Assembly: GCA_963662155.1 (NCBI GenBank)
Contig: OY759261.1
Span: 41,042,996 to 41,106,995 of the forward strand
DNA length: 64,000 nt
Source: Lamellibrachia columna
Taxonomy: Eukaryota > Annelida > Polychaeta > Sabellida > Siboglinidae
Direction of reading: 5' to 3'
A program made the position numbers and the translations under genes. Shown in pieces: positions 1-12,119 of the stretch (within the stretch, counting starts at the first letter, position 1; the number at the start of each line of letters is the position of its first letter). The notes beneath the pieces were generated by a model. That model saw only the letters and a list, made by a program, of their open reading frames with translations, did not search any database and had not been told where the DNA came from.

Positions 1-11
1 AATGTTACCCA

Positions 12-12
12 G

Positions 13-55
<43 letters not shown>
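12..55. repeat. (TTAC)n microsatellite, 3' tail of LINE
   Basis: About eleven TTAC units abut the 3' end of the minus-strand LINE that follows. Read on the minus strand this is a (TAAG/GTAA)n tail directly after the end of the RT reading frame. Short tandem-repeat tails instead of poly(A) are known for RTE- and CR1-type non-LTR elements, so the tract is probably the element's own terminus. Confidence 0.75.
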
Positions 56-69
56 TATATGTCATCCAC

Positions 70-339
70 TTAATGTGGTGACATGATGATTTCTTTCCAG
101 TGGTTTCGGTTCTTCATTGCAGCTATTAGATTTATCCCGCTGAGGTTCGTGTCTTTCCCTAGTATGCTTCGTAGAGGAGTTGTTGTTCGACCTCTTCTCC
201 GAGGGCCATCGGGCTTCCAAAGCAGGACTTTATTGGCTGCTTCGTCACGGCGCATCACATGACCTGCCAGAAGAAGACGCCGTTGTCTCACGATGGTGGT
301 GATCCGTGGGAGGGAGCCGTACAGTTCTTGGTTGGTCAT
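70..339 (-). pseudogene. LINE C-terminal domain fragment
   Basis: The 89-codon piece contains RQRRLLLAGHVMRRDEAANK and GPRRRGR, the characteristic tail of RTE-like reverse transcriptases after the thumb, and ends close to the TAAG terminal repeat. It is a separate frame from the RT palm; about 270 bp of frameshifted thumb sequence (610-340) lies between. It ends at a natural-looking stop 15 bp from the element end. Confidence 0.8.
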
Positions 340-609
340 GTGGTGGCGCCATTACACATTTTGAGTTTTCTGCAGCATTCTTGTGTAGGTGCCATCCAAT
401 GCATTTTCTACTGAATGTGTTAGCGACCACGAATCGCATCCATATATCAGGATCGGTTCAACCGTCGTCCTGAAAATCTTCAGTTTGGTGAGTCTGCATA
501 TGGGCGCTCTCCAAACGTTGTCTAGGGCGTGAACTGCTGTCCTTACCAGGGCTATTCTGCACTGGATGTCATGCTGTGAGTTTGTGTAGGATTCGAGATA
601 TTTAAAATC

Positions 610-1017
610 CTATACTTTCTCAATTTGACTCCCATCTGATGAGTGAACGCTATCACTAGCAGACGGGTTGATATGCATGTACTTTGTTTTGCATGGGTTG
701 AGAAATAGTCCAGTAGATTTGGAAGCACTTTCCACTTTGTGAATTAAAAATTCTGCTTCTTGTATCGTGTCAGCGAACAGAGTGATGTCATCGGCATAAT
801 CCAGGTCAGAGAGATGTGAGGCAGGATGTCTGGTGCTTCTGCGTCTGGTTAGGGTTAGTCCTTCTATGTCATCAATCGCAGTTCTTAATGCGTAGTCCAA
901 GACTATGATGTACAGGTATGGGGCAAGAGGGTCTCCTTGGAGAACTCCTGTGTTAATGTTGAAATATGTAGGTCCCCCTTCGGGAGTCAATACAACTGCA
1001 GATGTGTTTACATACAT
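610..1017 (-). pseudogene. LINE reverse transcriptase palm fragment
   Basis: The 135-codon piece carries the RT block GVLQGDPLAPYLY (usual form GVLQGDxLAPxLF) and the active-site block DLDYADDITLFAD, with the two adjacent catalytic aspartates intact. It then runs through the FLNPCKTKYMHI block that follows the palm in RTE-like enzymes. It is bounded by stops on both sides and is in a different frame from the endonuclease core. Confidence 0.85.
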
Positions 1018-1559
1018 TATCTATATGGCTTTGACGATCTTCTATGGGATGCCATACACATGGAGAATCTTGAACAGTGTGTTTCTATCTACAGAGTCAA
1101 AGGCTTTCTTGAAGTCGATGAAAATAATGGCAGCTTCTTTCTGGTGGTTTCTCATTTCTTCGATGATGCGTCTAGGAGCAAGAAACTGCGAAGATGTAGA
1201 TCGTAAAGGCCTACATCCTTTCTGGTTTGGACGTAAGATCTTTTCTAGCTCAGGGCGAATTATGTTAAGCAGGAGTCGATCGTAGACCTTTGCAGCAGTC
1301 TGTGTTAGACTTATTCCACGATAGTTTTCAGGAATAGTCCGGTCTCCTTTCTTAGGTATTGGTACGATACCCGAAATCCCCCATTACAGTGTTCTATTCC
1401 CTAAGTATGTTTTGTTGCAGAACTTTAGTAAATAAGAAATCTTTCCTTAACTTGGATAGTCGCCACACTTCAATGGGAATGCCATCTAGTCCTGGGTCTT
1501 TAACAAGTTTAATTTGTTTGATCGCAATGTTGACTTCTGCTAGTGAGAAGATGTCGGTG

Positions 1560-2366
1560 TCAATGTTGGGGTCTCATAGATCGGATCAACTGGTTGGTTG
1601 GATGTTCTCGTATTATCTGAAGCAGTTGTTTGAAGTACGTTTTCCAAGCATCTAAACGATCTTCCCCTTGTATGAAGATGGTTTTTGATTTTTGTTTTGT
1701 TTTACTAACTTCCAGGCAACTATCAAATGCTCTGAGAAAGTCAAGGTAGTGCTTTTCCTGCGTTTCATTATACGTGTTGCATAGTGTAGTTTGCGCTGTG
1801 GATACTGTCTCTGGTAGTGCACTAATTACAATAATACGTGCTGCATTTACTTCATTCGTATGGCGACCACTAGTCTTGAAAGCTACTCGAGGTGGTAGGA
1901 TGACCGAGCCTGCTTTGTTGCATCTATCAACATAGTCCTTGTACGAGTTGATTTGGGTTCTTTCCAATGCCTCCCAGTCAGCACGAGAGGCTACATCTTG
2001 ATTCGGTGTGATTGCATCCCAGTTAAGTCTGGGCCTGGGTGGATGCTTCTTTGCTCTCACGCTGAGCCTTAACTTTGCACACACAATCCTGTGATCAGGA
2101 CCAATAGGGTTGGAAGAGGAGTGTGCTTGTGAATCCATGATGCTCTTTCTCCATATTCTCCGGCACAGAATGAAATCTATTTGAGATTTGAATTTATTCG
2201 GCGCTCGGAAAGTCCAGAGTCTTGATTTTGGTTTACAGAAAAGAGTGTTGGTCATCAGAAGGTTGTGCTCATGTATAACATCAAGAAGAAGCTGACCATT
2301 TCTGTTAGTGTTGCTGTGGTATGAAAAGCCATTTGAGACTTGAGCATTAAAATCACCTCCGATCAC
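1560..2366 (-). pseudogene. LINE endonuclease core and linker
   Basis: This 268-codon open stretch contains the central endonuclease motif GGDFNAQ near its start and the catalytic histidine motif GPDHRIVCAKL near residue 93. Between them is the conserved SQIDFIL segment that follows the DNA-recognition loop. After residue 110 it becomes the basic linker before the RT (RLNWDAI, then ALERTQINSYKDYVDRCNKAG). It is the longest surviving piece of the element and ends in a stop at 1560 before the RT fingers. The RT fingers region, 1540-1020, is frameshifted several times. Confidence 0.8.
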
Positions 2367-2420
2367 AAGACAGACATGTGGAGGGATGTGTAATACTGTC
2401 TGGTTAAGGCTTTCGTAGAA

Positions 2421-2937
2421 TTATACAACATCTTTTTCATCACTGACATTTATCGGAGAATAGCATGATATAACATCAGTCTTAGGGTACTCTTTAAACA
2501 GGGCGTGTATGATACGGTGTGTTATCTTAGTGACTGAAACAAGGTTCTGAAGCAGTGCACATTTCACTACTACACCAACGCCCCCAACTGCTGCACCTTG
2601 TCGATTACGTGTCGCGGAGGCTGTGAACATCGTGGATCTGCCTATCTTGGTAGCTTTGATATCTGGGTCTTCTTGTATGTGTTCTTGAATACAAGTCACT
2701 GATATGTAAAAATCGTCCATGTGTTTGTCGATTTCGTCCTTGGCACTAGTGGAAGATAAGCTGCCCAAAGAGGATGTTTTTCTTAGGGCGGCAAAGTCCT
2801 TCCGTTGTTCTCGCATCAGATGGTATCCGTCCTTGCGGCTTTGGGATGTCATCTTCATACGGGTTGGTATACCCTCGAGAAGTACGACGTGTTTCGGCAG
2901 AGACTTGAGCCTTAGTGTTGTTGCTTGAACTCATCAT
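2421..2937 (-). pseudogene. LINE endonuclease, N-terminal part
   Basis: Two overlapping frames cover the start of the LINE polyprotein. One runs from an ATG at 2937; the other continues through 2421 and contains IQEHIQEDPDIKATK followed by a glycine-rich GGVGVVV stretch. The second is the usual early endonuclease region, with a QEH-type catalytic glutamate and then the GGVGVVV beta strand. The frame change near 2750-2860 and the stop at 2421 separate it from the downstream endonuclease core, so no functional protein can be made. It belongs to the same element as the three fragments below. Confidence 0.7.
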
Positions 2938-3165
2938 GTTTTCATCTGGCTGTTACTACAGTGCGTCGCTACTGGTACTGTTGGTGTTTTTAATTATGAG
3001 ACACCATCTTGTAGACAGGATGCCAACCAAGGCTGAAGAGGACCCATCCCCATTGAGTGACTACACTTCATCTGACTCCTACCCCTTGACCTGCCTGGCT
3101 TGGTTGAACCTACCAGGGACTTACGTCCCCGCCAGTATAGCTGTCCGGGTTACGGGAGTACGCAA

Positions 3166-3194
3166 ACCCCCCCCCCCCCGCCCCCCGCCCCCAC
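3166..3194. repeat. C-rich tract at 5' boundary of LINE
   Basis: A run of about 13 C followed by GCCCCCCGCCCCCA separates the LINE leader from the FReD-leader copy next door. It marks the element's 5' junction. Homopolymers of this kind are prone to length error in assemblies. Confidence 0.7.
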
Positions 3195-3345
3195 TGCAAC
3201 AAAGTGGTAGTCATGGCGAGGTAAGTTGCTCTAGCGACAGTTATTCCTGCGAGCTGACTTGCAAGTCGTGTTAAAAGAATAAAAAGATCAGCCATAACCG
3301 CATGAGTCACGACACTAGCGTCTGCTTCCATGTCGCGGCTCAGTG
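3195..3345 (-). repeat. Copy of FReD gene 5' leader (copy A)
   Basis: The stretch GCTCTAGCGACAGTTATTCC and the flanking CTGCGAGCTGACTTG match, in reverse complement, the region just upstream of the FReD start codon at 37493 and the same region at 18480-18560 and 13200-13310. No signal-peptide exon follows it here, because the LINE has replaced the rest. A CTG tract follows immediately, as in copies B and C. Confidence 0.75.
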
Positions 3346-3348
3346 GAC

Positions 3349-3395
3349 GCTGCTGCTGCTGCTGCTGCTTCTGTTGCTGTTGCTGTTGCTGCTGT

Positions 3396-3433
<38 letters not shown>

Positions 3434-3463
3434 TCGCTGCTGTTGCTGCTGATGCTGCTGCTA
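3349..3463. repeat. Imperfect (CTG)n tract
   Basis: About 37 triplets of CTG with TTG, CTT, TCG and ATG interruptions. It sits at the same position relative to the FReD leader as the tracts at 13322 and 18637. Long leucine, alanine or polyglutamine frames across it are artefacts of the triplet. Confidence 0.95.
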
Positions 3464-3539
3464 CATATCCATTTAATCTTTCATTTGGAGTCAAAAGACA
3501 TAAATGTGTATACTGATTAAAAACAAGGAAAATAAATAG

Positions 3540-5600
3540 ACACAATTAAAGAACAAAACGTTGCTGCAAACATTACAGACTATTACTAAACTATGGCTAT
3601 CCCTCCAACAACCTAAACATGAACAATCGAGAAACATATTGCAACATTTCGTACCCTACTCGGTGCCAGTGAATACAAAGATAAGATGGAATGAGCAGGC
3701 ATTGAGCTCCACGGCTGTGCTGAGATGTCACATTTCTGAATAGAGCTGCACACTTGTTTTTGTCGTGAGTGGGTCAAATTGGTTTGAGCAGGACAATACA
3801 ACTGAGTAAAACAGCCAAGTCAAGTGTCGGTACTTGCGTGCGAGATATAGTGGCTTATTCGTGAACTTAGTCATCATAATTATAGGCGTTTAATATCTAT
3901 ACACAGAGAATCCGACGTTCCCAGGGGGTGTATGTAGCGTGTAGCGTGTAGCGTGTTCACGGGACCGTGAAACCCAAAGAGCAGCGCACAAAAAGTTGGC
4001 CACAACATTAAATTGCATGCCTGAATGGTGTGCATTTAAAAAAAACCATAAACGTGGCCGTGTAAAGCAGTTAATCCGTGCTGTACTCAGTGACACTGAC
4101 GCGGCTCTGTGGGGTCAAAGGTGCAGTAAGCGCTGCAACAATGCGGACGTTTAACCCAGTTTTTCCCACGTTCCACCTGCCATGTGTCTGAAGGGTTAAC
4201 GACATTCATTCATTGAAGAAACAGCGACGCATTTGGGGGTTTTACAAAAACAAATGACGTCGACATATACCCTAAATATCCGACACGAGGATAATATTTA
4301 ATATGTAACCTGCTGTGGACTTCATCTATCAACCACACGAGTCACGGCAGAAGCGTGCAATGACTCCCGGCTAAGTCTAACTGGCAGATTGTTTTCCCGT
4401 TTTCAGCAGTCGAGCATATTCCGCGGGAAGATCGGAAAGAAGTATGGACGTTTGTCGTTCAAGAACGTAAGCAGCGGCATCATGTGGCTAATGTCGGCAC
4501 TAAAGTTCAATGTTCAGCTTCCGTTCTCTGACCTGCTGCAGTCGAGCAGGGACGAGAAGGCCCGGACTTCCCTGGTAGGTCTAGGCACAAAACACATAAT
4601 TATATGTCTTGCTTGACGGTTTACAAGTGCGATTTGTGCCACAATTGGTCGGGCGACACCGTGTCGCATGTCAATGCGCAATCGGGACCGGCTTTCGGTC
4701 AAATTGGATCCAACTCCAATTCCCGTGACACAATCGTAGCCACAAATTGATCTCGTTAATCGGTCTAGCGGTTTTTATATCACCGATTCTTGCTCTGCAA
4801 TATCGCACGACACCGTATTGTCCGACAAATCAAATAACAATATGTCGTGTACACCGGTCTACTTACCTATTGAGTTCTTACGAGGAGAATATAATACAGC
4901 ACATTTGTAATAGTCATGTTTTATTTTGCTAGTCCTCGTCCTGATTTGTCAATGTAATTCTCAATTTTGGCACATGACTCTTGACAAACTCTGTATTCCC
5001 CTGTGTGTCTCCGTATGTATGTAGTATGTATGTCTGTCTGTCTGTCTGTATATATGTATGTTTCACTTCCTCCCCTCTCCCCTCTATCCATCCCTCTCCG
5101 TCTCTCCCCTGCCTCTCTATATATAACTTGATGAAATTATATTTTACAAAAACATTGATGATGCATTGTGCGATCGTATATCATTTAGCTTTACGGTCTG
5201 TTGCATACTGCATTATGATAGGACGTCGCCAGAGGGTCGTCATATGAATACCTTTCTTCTGGAAATTATATTATTGTGAAACAGACAGATGCAATTAAAT
5301 TATTCGCTCGTTCCCATGAGACTCGTCACTCGCATTCCTAAATATGAACCCCTCCTCACGAAACCTGGCGACGCCCATACATAATGCATTGTGTAAAGAC
5401 CATTACAACAGAGACGTCATGTTTATTATCAGTCGGCTAACTCATTGTCACATCTAATAGGGTGGCGTACACAGTTGTACACTTAGTGTTATTAGCACAA
5501 TTCAATATGTATGCAATTATAAGTACAATTATATATGCGGAACCTTTCATATCATTTATGATTCGATGATAATATAACTATAATCGAGCTAGCGTATGTA
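3540..5600 (+). repeat. Dispersed unit R, copy 1
   Basis: A roughly 2-kb sequence recurs at 13595-15000 (copy 2), 18680-19010 (copy 3), 23525-24620 (copy 4, right part) and in reverse at 36560-36780 (copy 5). Landmarks are GAGCAGGCATTGAGCTCCAC near 3690, TTCACGGGACCGTGAAACCC near 3957, and the 168-bp exon at 4407-4574. The right end (5160-5590) matches 24030-24610. Neighbouring copies differ by about 5-10 percent by eye plus indels. No transposase or terminal repeat was seen. Confidence 0.8.
4407..4574 (+). CDS. 168-bp phase-0 exon of unknown gene, copy 1
   Basis: A pyrimidine-rich acceptor (TTTTCCCGTTTTCAG) is followed by exactly 56 open codons and a donor GTAGGT. The peptide begins QSSIFRGKIGKKYGRLSFKN and ends SSRDEKARTSL. 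Copies with the same ends and length occur at 14258 and 23569. Differences from copies 2 and 3 are IG for SE, G for V, W for P and N for S, so this copy has diverged at the protein level. I do not recognise the family. Membership in a real transcript is inferred only from splice sites and conservation. Confidence 0.45.
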
Positions 5601-5912
5601 TGTTTGTTTGTCTGTATATATGTTTGTATGTTTGAATATTTTTCTGTTTGTCTGTCACGTGACAAAAGCTTTCACGTGGCATGGCGACACGTGTTTAAGT
5701 CGTCGCATAGGTGGGATAAATAGAGATAATTTAATGTCAAATTGGACTGAAATGTGAATAGACAATAGCGCACATGACTCGTGAACATACTTTGCACTGA
5801 ACAATCTAAATTGACCGAGTTTCGTGTAGTACACCAGTGTCGAACTGCGTTATCTATTTATAACCAGAGTTGCGGCTGTCGTAACCGGATGTATGGCACC
5901 TAGTGGTTTAAC
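5600..5912. other. Unassigned AT-rich stretch
   Basis: Contains short GTATGTTTGT repeats and no convincing reading frame or RNA gene. I see nothing that explains it. Confidence 0.6.
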
Positions 5913-6665
5913 ATGGCCCCAAACCAAAGCAAAGTGCGCGCTCTGATTCTGTCACGTCAGACAGTAACATCGATGACGCAGACGTTAACCGATTCAAGCT
6001 CATCATTCAAGAACTGTTAACTGATGAAGTCGTTTAAAAAAAATGAAAGCAGTCCTCTACACAAAACTCTAATGGACGGGATGGATTATTTAAAATCCAA
6101 AATCGATGGTCTCTCTTAATCTTTATTAGCAAAATATGCATGGATTGCAGATTTAGAAAACATAGTCGAAAACCTGGAACACAAGCTGGATGGGTACGAA
6201 CAATATTCCCGACGGTCAAATCTGCGCTTTCTAGGAATTGAGGAAATCGTCAGTGACGACCATCTAGACGGCACAGTTATTGACATTGTGCAGATGTACG
6301 ACAGATTGCAGATGCTCCACCGCTCCAGGCCGGCGATATAGTTCGGAGTCACAAAGTCGGAGTGAAGCTCTAGTCTACACAGACAAGTCACCCTCGCCCC
6401 GTGCTCGTGAAATTCCAAAGCGAACGTCGCCGAGACGAAGTCTTCCTACAGCGCAGCAAACTGAAGGCGAGTATCAACAAAGGTTGAGTCTTCGTGAACG
6501 AGGACTTGACGGCCCAGCGCGCTCGGCTCACCTAAGATGCAAGAAATCTGCGAAAACTGGGCACTATCCTGGAAACATGGACATGTATCGATAAAATCTT
6601 GGTCAAGGATCGTGAGAGTAAAATTTTCGTCGTATCAACGAAGTCTGACTTTCCGTTGAAGTAAA
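5913..6665 (+). pseudogene. LINE ORF1-type nucleic-acid chaperone relic
   Basis: In alternating plus-strand frames the segment reads as a coiled-coil/RRM-type LINE ORF1 protein. The coiled coil contains DLENIVENLEHKLDGYEQYS followed by RRSNLRFLGIEE, the strongly conserved start of the RNA-binding domain. The tail near 6600-6662 ends with VKDRESKIFVVSTKSDFPL. Several stops and frameshifts break it. ORF1 proteins bind element RNA in retrotransposition. The domain start is well recognisable; the clade (L1/Tx1 or CR1-like) is uncertain. Confidence 0.7.
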
Positions 6666-6677
6666 AATGGTCTTAGC

Positions 6678-7539
6678 CGCTTGTATACATGAAATGCATA
6701 CAAATGCACAGAGATAAATATATTATATTGATTTAGCATTCACGTCCTTCCATTGCATATTACAGAAGTGGCCAGCATAAAACATAAATCGACATGTTGG
6801 TAGTGAGGAGACAGCGGATGTGGAGGGTGAGGGACTTCAATACCATTGCTGGTGAGAACGTGGACTCACAGCACAAGCGCTGGCTTTGTTTGTGTTTATG
6901 CAGAAGAGGAAAGAGGATAAAATAGTAGTGCAAAATACCATCAAATTGTGGAAATGCTGTGGGGGCACAGCCGTTGCATACACAGACATGTTGACATTAG
7001 AATATGAAAAACTCTGAACATCAATAGGAACAGTGGAAGAAGAAAGAAGATTTTCAAAGATGCTTTTGTTGGCGCAGAGGAGCTGTGTGGCAGAAAATCT
7101 GAAAAAGGGATCATCATCAATAAGGAAAAAACAAACTTGGTAAACGTAAGATTAAGAAGTAGCGAAAGCAATCGGGGAAAAGAGAGACACATGGAAGATG
7201 ACAGAAGGGATCAAGGATAACTGGGAACAACCGAAACATAACATTACAGCAACTGTACGGACAGAAGAAGGCGGCTGGGAGAGCCGTGGACAAAGCAAAG
7301 AGGGAAATGGAGCAGGAACTACACAGAAAGTTAGACGAGGATTGCGGAAAGAAGTTGATATATAGGATGGCACGAGAGAGTGACGAGGACAGCGAGGATG
7401 TAATAGCTGGATCAGGAATCAAAGACATGAATGGGAAGCTGTAAAACCAATGGGAAAACAGCGAACTAAAACTACTGAGTGTAGTAGATGGAGAAGTGAA
7501 ATTGGAGGAGTTCGGGGATGCAGAGGTAGAGAGGGGTAC

Positions 7540-7541
<2 letters not shown>
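6678..7541 (+). mobile_element. LINE relic (EN-RT linker region), copy 1
   Basis: Homologous to 17012-18370 and 25600-26300. Fragmented frames include a KRAVDKAKREMEQELHRKLD-like helix and MARESDEDSEDV, parts of the linker between endonuclease and RT in this LINE family. The upstream 90 bp (6678-6770) is also shared with 17012-17085, so the two loci share flanks and probably arose by DNA duplication instead of separate insertion. The relic is cut off at 7541 by a GA microsatellite, where the 25.6-kb copy simply continues. Confidence 0.7.
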
Positions 7542-7586
<45 letters not shown>

Positions 7587-7684
7587 AACAGAGAGAGAGA
7601 GGGAGGGAGAGAGGGAGGGAGGGAGGGAGGGAGGGGGGAGGGAGGGAGAGAGAGAGAGAGAGACGCGGGGAGGGAGGGAGGGAA
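7542..7684. repeat. (GA)n/(GGGA)n microsatellite
   Basis: About 140 bp of GA and GGGA units replacing the continuation of the adjacent LINE linker. Arginine/glutamate-rich frames across it are simple-sequence artefacts. Confidence 0.95.
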
Positions 7685-7689
7685 TGAGT

Positions 7690-8150
7690 TTGCTTAGTTA
7701 ATTATGCCATTATTTATTATTTGATTTCAGCCGTTTTGAATTGGGTTTGCTCATAAGTATTACTTGTTTCGCTGCTAGCGGTATATAATACGTATGGGTT
7801 TACATCAATCAATGCGCACTGTCAGTGTTTATTCTTGATTATAATTAAATGTGTAACTATTATAATATATATCGCAATATAATTGTAATATAGCATATTG
7901 GTGTTTCTAATATTTGGGAATTTGGTCAAACTTATTGTTTTAGGTCGCCAATTTAAACACGTTGCGCTCTGCTTTATTTTGATACCTACTTAGTTGTCTT
8001 TTAGTTGCTGTTTGATACGTATGAGTTTACTATATGTTATGTGTCACTTTAAGCGATTATGCAAAATTTTAATTTAACAAGATTTAACAAGATTGCCATC
8101 CGAGACAAAGATGGCAAGTGGACAAGGACGCCATTGGCTTATCGAGAGTC
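7690..8150. other. AT-rich spacer between two GA satellites
   Basis: No open frame, RNA gene or repeat copy recognised; poly-AT words only. Confidence 0.6.
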
Positions 8151-8151
8151 C

Positions 8152-8759
<608 letters not shown>

Positions 8760-8761
8760 CA

Positions 8762-8822
8762 TTTTGAACCTACTGTATATATACAGAGTAGATCGTTTCA
8801 TAGAGTTCTCATTCTGGGTCGA
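8762..8822 (+). repeat. Short dispersed repeat with palindrome
   Basis: Carries ACTGTATATATACAG followed by GTTTCATAGAGTTCTCATTC and CTGGGTCGAA. The same block recurs at 42033-42091, there with a perfect CTACTGTGTATATACACAGTAG palindrome. It probably derives from a small interspersed element. Confidence 0.65.
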
Positions 8823-9565
8823 ACGAAACTGTGTTATATCATTGATGTATCGAAATTTTTCAATTTCGAATATTATCGACACTTAAAGTGCTAATTCTTG
8901 GAGAGGGGTCTGAAAATTAGTACGCTTTAGGTAAATATCAACGAATAGGTAAATATCGACAATTGTGAACGGCCCTGAGCGCGCTACTGATATACACTAC
9001 ACCGATTTAAGCACATAAGCACGTTAGATGGAGCCGAACACGGCACAGTAGCGCATAGAGGTAGTATATTGCGTATAGTTTCATACGAATGCAAAACGTG
9101 GATAATTTATTTGATTAAAGTAGTGTAATAGCCGAACCTCAATTGATGTTTTAAAATATTGTGGTATTTTTCTTGACATTTCTCTTTATATGTTTGGCAA
9201 AGATGTATGCAAATTGTTTAGATACGTATTGTCTTACTCAGCATTTTACGCTGAACAACTTTTATTAATACAATCTTAAGATCCAAACACTAGACTTTGC
9301 TGTAGAGCATTTGTTTCGAATATTACGATTTACGCAGCCATGTTTAAATATGGCGTCCAAAAAGGCATTAAGCTACTCATCTGAAATATCCATCACACAT
9401 TTTCAGACACTTCACACATTGGTGTAACTGAAAATCATAGTGGAACATATTCTCCCAATTTGAGATTCAAATATTTTCTGGCTCATGGAGTATTAGTAGC
9501 CCGTGACTTTAGAACATTCACAAACTTGCGATATGGCAACTAAAATGCTCGCACGAGCGCACAGA
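8823..9565. other. Unassigned AT-rich region
   Basis: No coding frame of note. It contains TAGGTAAATATCAACGAATAGGTAAATATCGAC, a short direct repeat whose relative occurs near 33820, and otherwise nothing recognisable. Confidence 0.55.
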
Positions 9566-10199
9566 CAGACACACACACACACACAAACACAAACACACAC
9601 ACTTGTCTCTGCATCGCCAGTCACTATCACCACCTTTTTAGACATAATGGTAAGTCTGGTGGATTATCACAACACCACTGCAAAACTTCTAAAGATTTGC
9701 TCTACAGCTACACTCTATGGTGACAACTACATTCCATTAGTGGCTTGACCTATACAGCTGCGCAACGTAACCTGCAAGTAAGTCATAATGGCAACAATTA
9801 CCATTGCATTATCGAAAGCGGTAGCTTTACAACATGTACTGCAATTTGTTTTTCATGCTAAGGTATCGTGCATTTCAGGCTAAATTATGTTGATAAATGA
9901 TCGTGTAGTTGCGTGTCCTTCATGCATCATCGAACGGCAACTTGGTACTGTATCGTTTTCTCACTTCTGTCTGACTCCTTTGGCTCGCCCAATGCAACAT
10001 TCTAAATAACGAGTGCATAAAAACAATTATCCTTCGATAAGGTATTTATTATATGGGTTCGGTTATATACCTTCAGTTACACAACGCATTGGAGCTCAAA
10101 TGCTGGCCATTGCATTTCCCCGAACCCCTTACAACAACAAAAAATGGCCGCTTATTACTTCAGTTACTACAATATTAAGTAAGTAGATATTGTCGAATA

Positions 10200-10552
10200 T
10201 AATAGGCAAATTCACCTGATCACTTTCAATTGTTTTATTTCATACAACATGGGTGCTATTTTGCATATATGCAAATTAGATAATTATCCAATCACATTAA
10301 CTTTTATCTTAATAAATTGTACGTGTCCCAAAACCATAGGCTAGCATCATCATTAATAATATTTAATTAGAAGTGAATATACGCCCAAATAAATGTATTT
10401 CAGAATTTCAATGCGGCCATTTTGAATATGGTGCCACGCCCCCTAAAAAATGCAAGTTTCGCTGGGGTCCACCTCCCAGTTTTCTTAGAACCTATCATGG
10501 CACATGTGTATCAAATTTGGTGCTCGTATCACAATCTGAACAATCCATGTGC
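10200..10552 (+). repeat. Dispersed repeat S, copy 1
   Basis: Non-coding block from AATAGGCAAATTCACCTGATC to CAATCTGAACAATCC, containing GCGGCCATTTTGAATATGGTG. It recurs directly at 51480-51830 as part of the segmental duplication and in reverse at 47036-47360 outside it. This shows it is a mobile or dispersed unit in its own right. Confidence 0.75.
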
Positions 10553-11079
10553 TAAGAAGCTTTACTATTAGCATGTGATCGTGACATGGTCAAAGTGCAA
10601 TCCGGAATTCCCATATTCATCGGCACAATCACAGTTTGTTGATAAGACGATGCAACGCAATAAATACAATATTTACAGTTTGTGATGTGAAGAATTCCTA
10701 CATGGACTTCAACAAATGGAACAGGAGGCCAGCTGTACGCGTACAGACAAGACGTCACACGCACGCGCACGAGAGATGACCATGATGCAGAACAGGTGCG
10801 TCCTCTAACAGGGGCAAATCAACAATGCAGTGATGCATGACAAAATCACATACATCAAATACTGTCCATTATAGTAATATTTTATTAGTAGATTAAGAAA
10901 ATATACGTTATGGTGGAGTCATCACCTCGGCACGATAACTTTCAACGCCATTTATTTTCAAATGCGTCACTGTTTATTCGATTAATAAATGTCGCTAACC
11001 TTTCACGCACATGCCAGTTGTAATATGAGAAAGATTGGGTTAAACACCGGCATTGTCGCGGCGCATATTGCACCCACGT

Positions 11080-11245
11080 CCCTACTGACGGCGACATCTG
11101 TGGTATTTCTCAACGCACTCCGTTCAGGCATACAACTGTTCTGGCTGTCACGGTCCAGTGAACACGCTACACTCCCACGACCAACACGACCTGGGGTTTG
11201 AACGTCGGATTCTTAGGCGTGGGAACTGGGGTTCGAATCCTCTTG
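11080..11245 (+). repeat. tRNA-derived SINE-like element, copy 1
   Basis: A B-box consensus GGTTCGAATCC lies at about 11230 and is preceded by a tRNA-like anticodon-arm segment (GAACGTCGGATT...AGGCGTGGGAAC). The better copy at 52585-52655 also has an A-box-like GGCAAAGTGGTT. Such boxes are the internal Pol III promoter of SINEs. It is not a functional tRNA: the acceptor arm cannot be closed. Confidence 0.55.
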
Positions 11246-11360
11246 CAGCATTTCGTATATTGTACGTTATTCACGTTCTTGGTACATTTGCCGTGTATTT
11301 GGCACATGCTTGATATTTTGTGCATCAGGGAAATATATTTCCGACTTGTTTTATAAGCGC

Positions 11361-11365
11361 GCACA

Positions 11366-11442
<77 letters not shown>

Positions 11443-11542
11443 ACCCACGCACACACACAAACACACACACATGCACGCAAACATTCGAATGCACGCAAGA
11501 TGGCACGCACGCACGCGTACGCACGCACGCATACACACATGC
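11361..11542. repeat. (CA)n/(CGCA)n microsatellite
   Basis: About 180 bp of CA dinucleotides grading into GCACGCAC units. The matching satellite in the duplicate lies at 52768-53020 and has there gained a long CATA block. Confidence 0.95.
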
Positions 11543-11867
11543 ATGAACATGCAGCCAGATAGCATTACGAGGACTGGAGGCATTAATAAACAATATTTAT
11601 GGAGGCATTAATAAACAAAGGCGTGATGATAGCCATTCGACGTTCACAAACGTGTGCTTAGCATTATTCCCGATAATGACGCCTTGCCCGTATATGACGG
11701 AACTTTGGACAAACGAAGAAAAAACGCATGACGTTATCAACAATTGTAGCGTTACGGACAGTTGTACGTAATAACTACACAGAGTAATTCGATTGTTCGT
11801 AGAAAGGATATCAGCGGGGTGAATTTCGAACAACTAAAACTGAGACCACGCGACCGTGGGTCGTAGA

Positions 11868-11960
11868 TGAATCCCTGAAAGTATGGCGCCCGTAATGCAA
11901 AGCGTCTAGGACTAACATAACATACAAACAAACTAACATACAAACATACAAACATTCAAA
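11868..11960 (-). repeat. Short dispersed repeat with CATA tail
   Basis: Minus strand reads TAGACGCTTTG...GGCGCCA...ACTTTCAGGG and is flanked by CATACAAACATACAAAC. The same block occurs at 54470-54530 and, in plus orientation, at 22740-22800, where the flank has grown into an 18-bp minisatellite. Confidence 0.65.
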
Positions 11961-12119
11961 CACACATACATACCACGGTGGATTATATTAAGATGAATCT
12001 TTCTGTAGAACAATCTCAAACCACATGTAAGCTGCAAATATAATTGGAAGTAATGCGTTTTTCCGGTTGCCTTAATAAACCTATAGATACAAGATGCATG
12101 TATATACACATACGTCTTC

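Larger units (their letters stand above)
57..3165 (-). mobile_element. Non-LTR retrotransposon (EN-RT type), nearly full length but broken
   Basis: Read right to left, this segment holds a 5' leader (about 3165-2940), an apurinic-type endonuclease, a reverse transcriptase and a C-terminal tail ending at a TAAG microsatellite. Endonuclease marks are GGDFNAQ and GPDHRIV; the RT palm carries DLDYADD. The reading frame is split into at least four pieces by stops and frameshifts, so the copy is dead. The leader is non-coding and lies just 3' of a C-rich tract. The family resembles RTE-like elements common in invertebrates; the exact clade needs a phylogeny. Confidence 0.85.

Noticed and set aside
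9503..9748. 81-codon frame near the start of the segmental duplication
   Set aside because: The second copy at 50.86 kb does not preserve the frame.
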